Source: a virus. Taken from it: 27,278 nucleotides of DNA. The stretch covers positions 1 to 27,278 of the IMG/VR virus record IMGVR_UViG_3300035698_015990; one strand, written 5' to 3'. Positions within the stretch are counted from its first letter, which is position 1, and each line of letters begins with the position of its first letter. Made by a program: the position numbers and the translations under genes. A model generated the notes under the pieces. It made no database searches and had not been told where the DNA came from. It saw only the letters and a program-made list of their open reading frames with translations. Below, in pieces: positions 27,035 through 27,278 of the stretch.

Positions 27035-27278
27035 AAAATGGCTTCCAATAGATAACTACAAAGGGAAGTATTCAATTTCAAATCATGGTAACATTAAAAG
27101 GCATCATAACATAAAAGGTCAAATAACAAGACATGGTGAGTTTTTAAGTAAAAGAATGGGTGGATACAAGAAAAAATATGTTAGATGCCAATTAACAAAA
27201 GAAAAGAAGCAAAAAGATTTTTACGTTCATAGGCTAGTAGCTCAACATTTTATTGGAGAGTGTCCAAAAGGCCATGAA
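27024..27278 (+). CDS. NUMOD4/HNH homing-type endonuclease (cut off by window end)
   Basis: The frame from ATG 27024 (AGAGGATGG site) runs open to the window end (85 residues). The opening EKWLPIDNYKGKYSISNHG, then KRMGGYKKKYVRCQLT and VHRLVAQHFIGECPKGHE match the NUMOD4 plus HNH start of phage homing-type endonucleases, where YxISNxG and VHRLVAxxF are characteristic. The nuclease core lies mostly outside the window. Such genes are usually mobile and inserted between phage genes. Confidence 0.85.
   Translation, partial: MEDEKWLPIDNYKGKYSISNHGNIKRHHNIKGQITRHGEFLSKRMGGYKKKYVRCQLTKEKKQKDFYVHRLVAQHFIGECPKGHE

Noticed and set aside
1-27278. tRNA genes, integrase, attachment sites or terminase
   Set aside because: I searched by eye for cloverleaf patterns, tyrosine or serine recombinase motifs and large terminase motifs and saw none; absence by eye is not proof.

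Overview
This window is the central part of the genome of a tailed, probably long non-contractile-tailed (siphovirus-like) bacteriophage or prophage. The evidence is a run of virion assembly genes in the usual order, including a tape-measure gene preceded by a tail-chaperone gene with a classic -1 slippery site, followed by lysis and phage replication/recombination genes. The DNA is strongly AT-rich and densely packed, with many 1-4 nt start/stop overlaps and several TTG/GTG starts. The host is probably Gram-negative: three genes encode lipoproteins with a lipobox, one encodes an O-antigen polymerase/ligase-like membrane protein, and a spanin-like proline-rich protein lies beside the endolysin. 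The many exported proteins and one fibre domain type recall low-GC Bdellovibrionota/Bacteroidota phages, but the host cannot be fixed from this sequence. Terminase, portal, integrase and a recognisable CI-type repressor are not in the window, so lifestyle is undetermined.

Layout. 1-3383 (+): end of a probable capsid gene, a structural protein with a signal peptide, connector and tail-completion genes, and the tail tube gene, closed by a strong terminator. 3449-3915 (-): a two-gene cassette with a ribbon-helix-helix-like protein, inserted against the direction of the tail genes. 4043-13222 (+): tail chaperones (frameshift pair), tape measure, distal tail, a hub gene carrying a +1 frameshift, fibres, exported fibre and assembly-like proteins, a lipoprotein, a small membrane protein, and a membrane O-antigen polymerase-like moron. 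13247-14319 (-): two probable structural proteins, one exported. 14437-15656 (+): small unknown gene, HNH protein, and an overlapping basic-protein/lipoprotein pair. 15657-19482 (-): read from its promoter, RecT-like annealase, YqaJ-type exonuclease, SbcC/Rad50-like ATPase, two small genes, GH108 endolysin and a proline-rich membrane protein. 19709-24705 (+): small early genes, a leader with two promoter-terminator modules, replication initiator, DnaC-like loader, a protein with 12-bp tandem repeats, tiny membrane peptides, a DUF1508 protein and others. 24709-27278: accessory genes on both strands, with a ribbon-helix-helix-like regulator, lipoprotein, permuted NlpC/P60-like peptidase, HNH proteins and a truncated NUMOD4-type HNH gene.

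How it fits together. Divergent promoters at about 14370 and 19600 would drive the leftward recombination/lysis block and the rightward replication block. The initiator and loader would open the phage origin, which may lie inside the initiator gene, where 14-bp repeats and a GATAAA array sit. RecT, YqaJ and the ATPase would handle recombination-dependent replication. Late genes build the tail. Exported and membrane-bound accessory proteins (lipoproteins, O-antigen polymerase-like protein, exported fibre domains) are candidates for changing the host surface.

The strongest points for a second look are the set of virion-type proteins carrying Sec signals, the O-antigen polymerase-like moron whose start codon sits in a perfect inverted repeat, the candidate intragenic origin, the two short promoter-terminator units upstream of the initiator, and the frameshifted hub gene. 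All functional statements come from reading motifs; no database search was possible.
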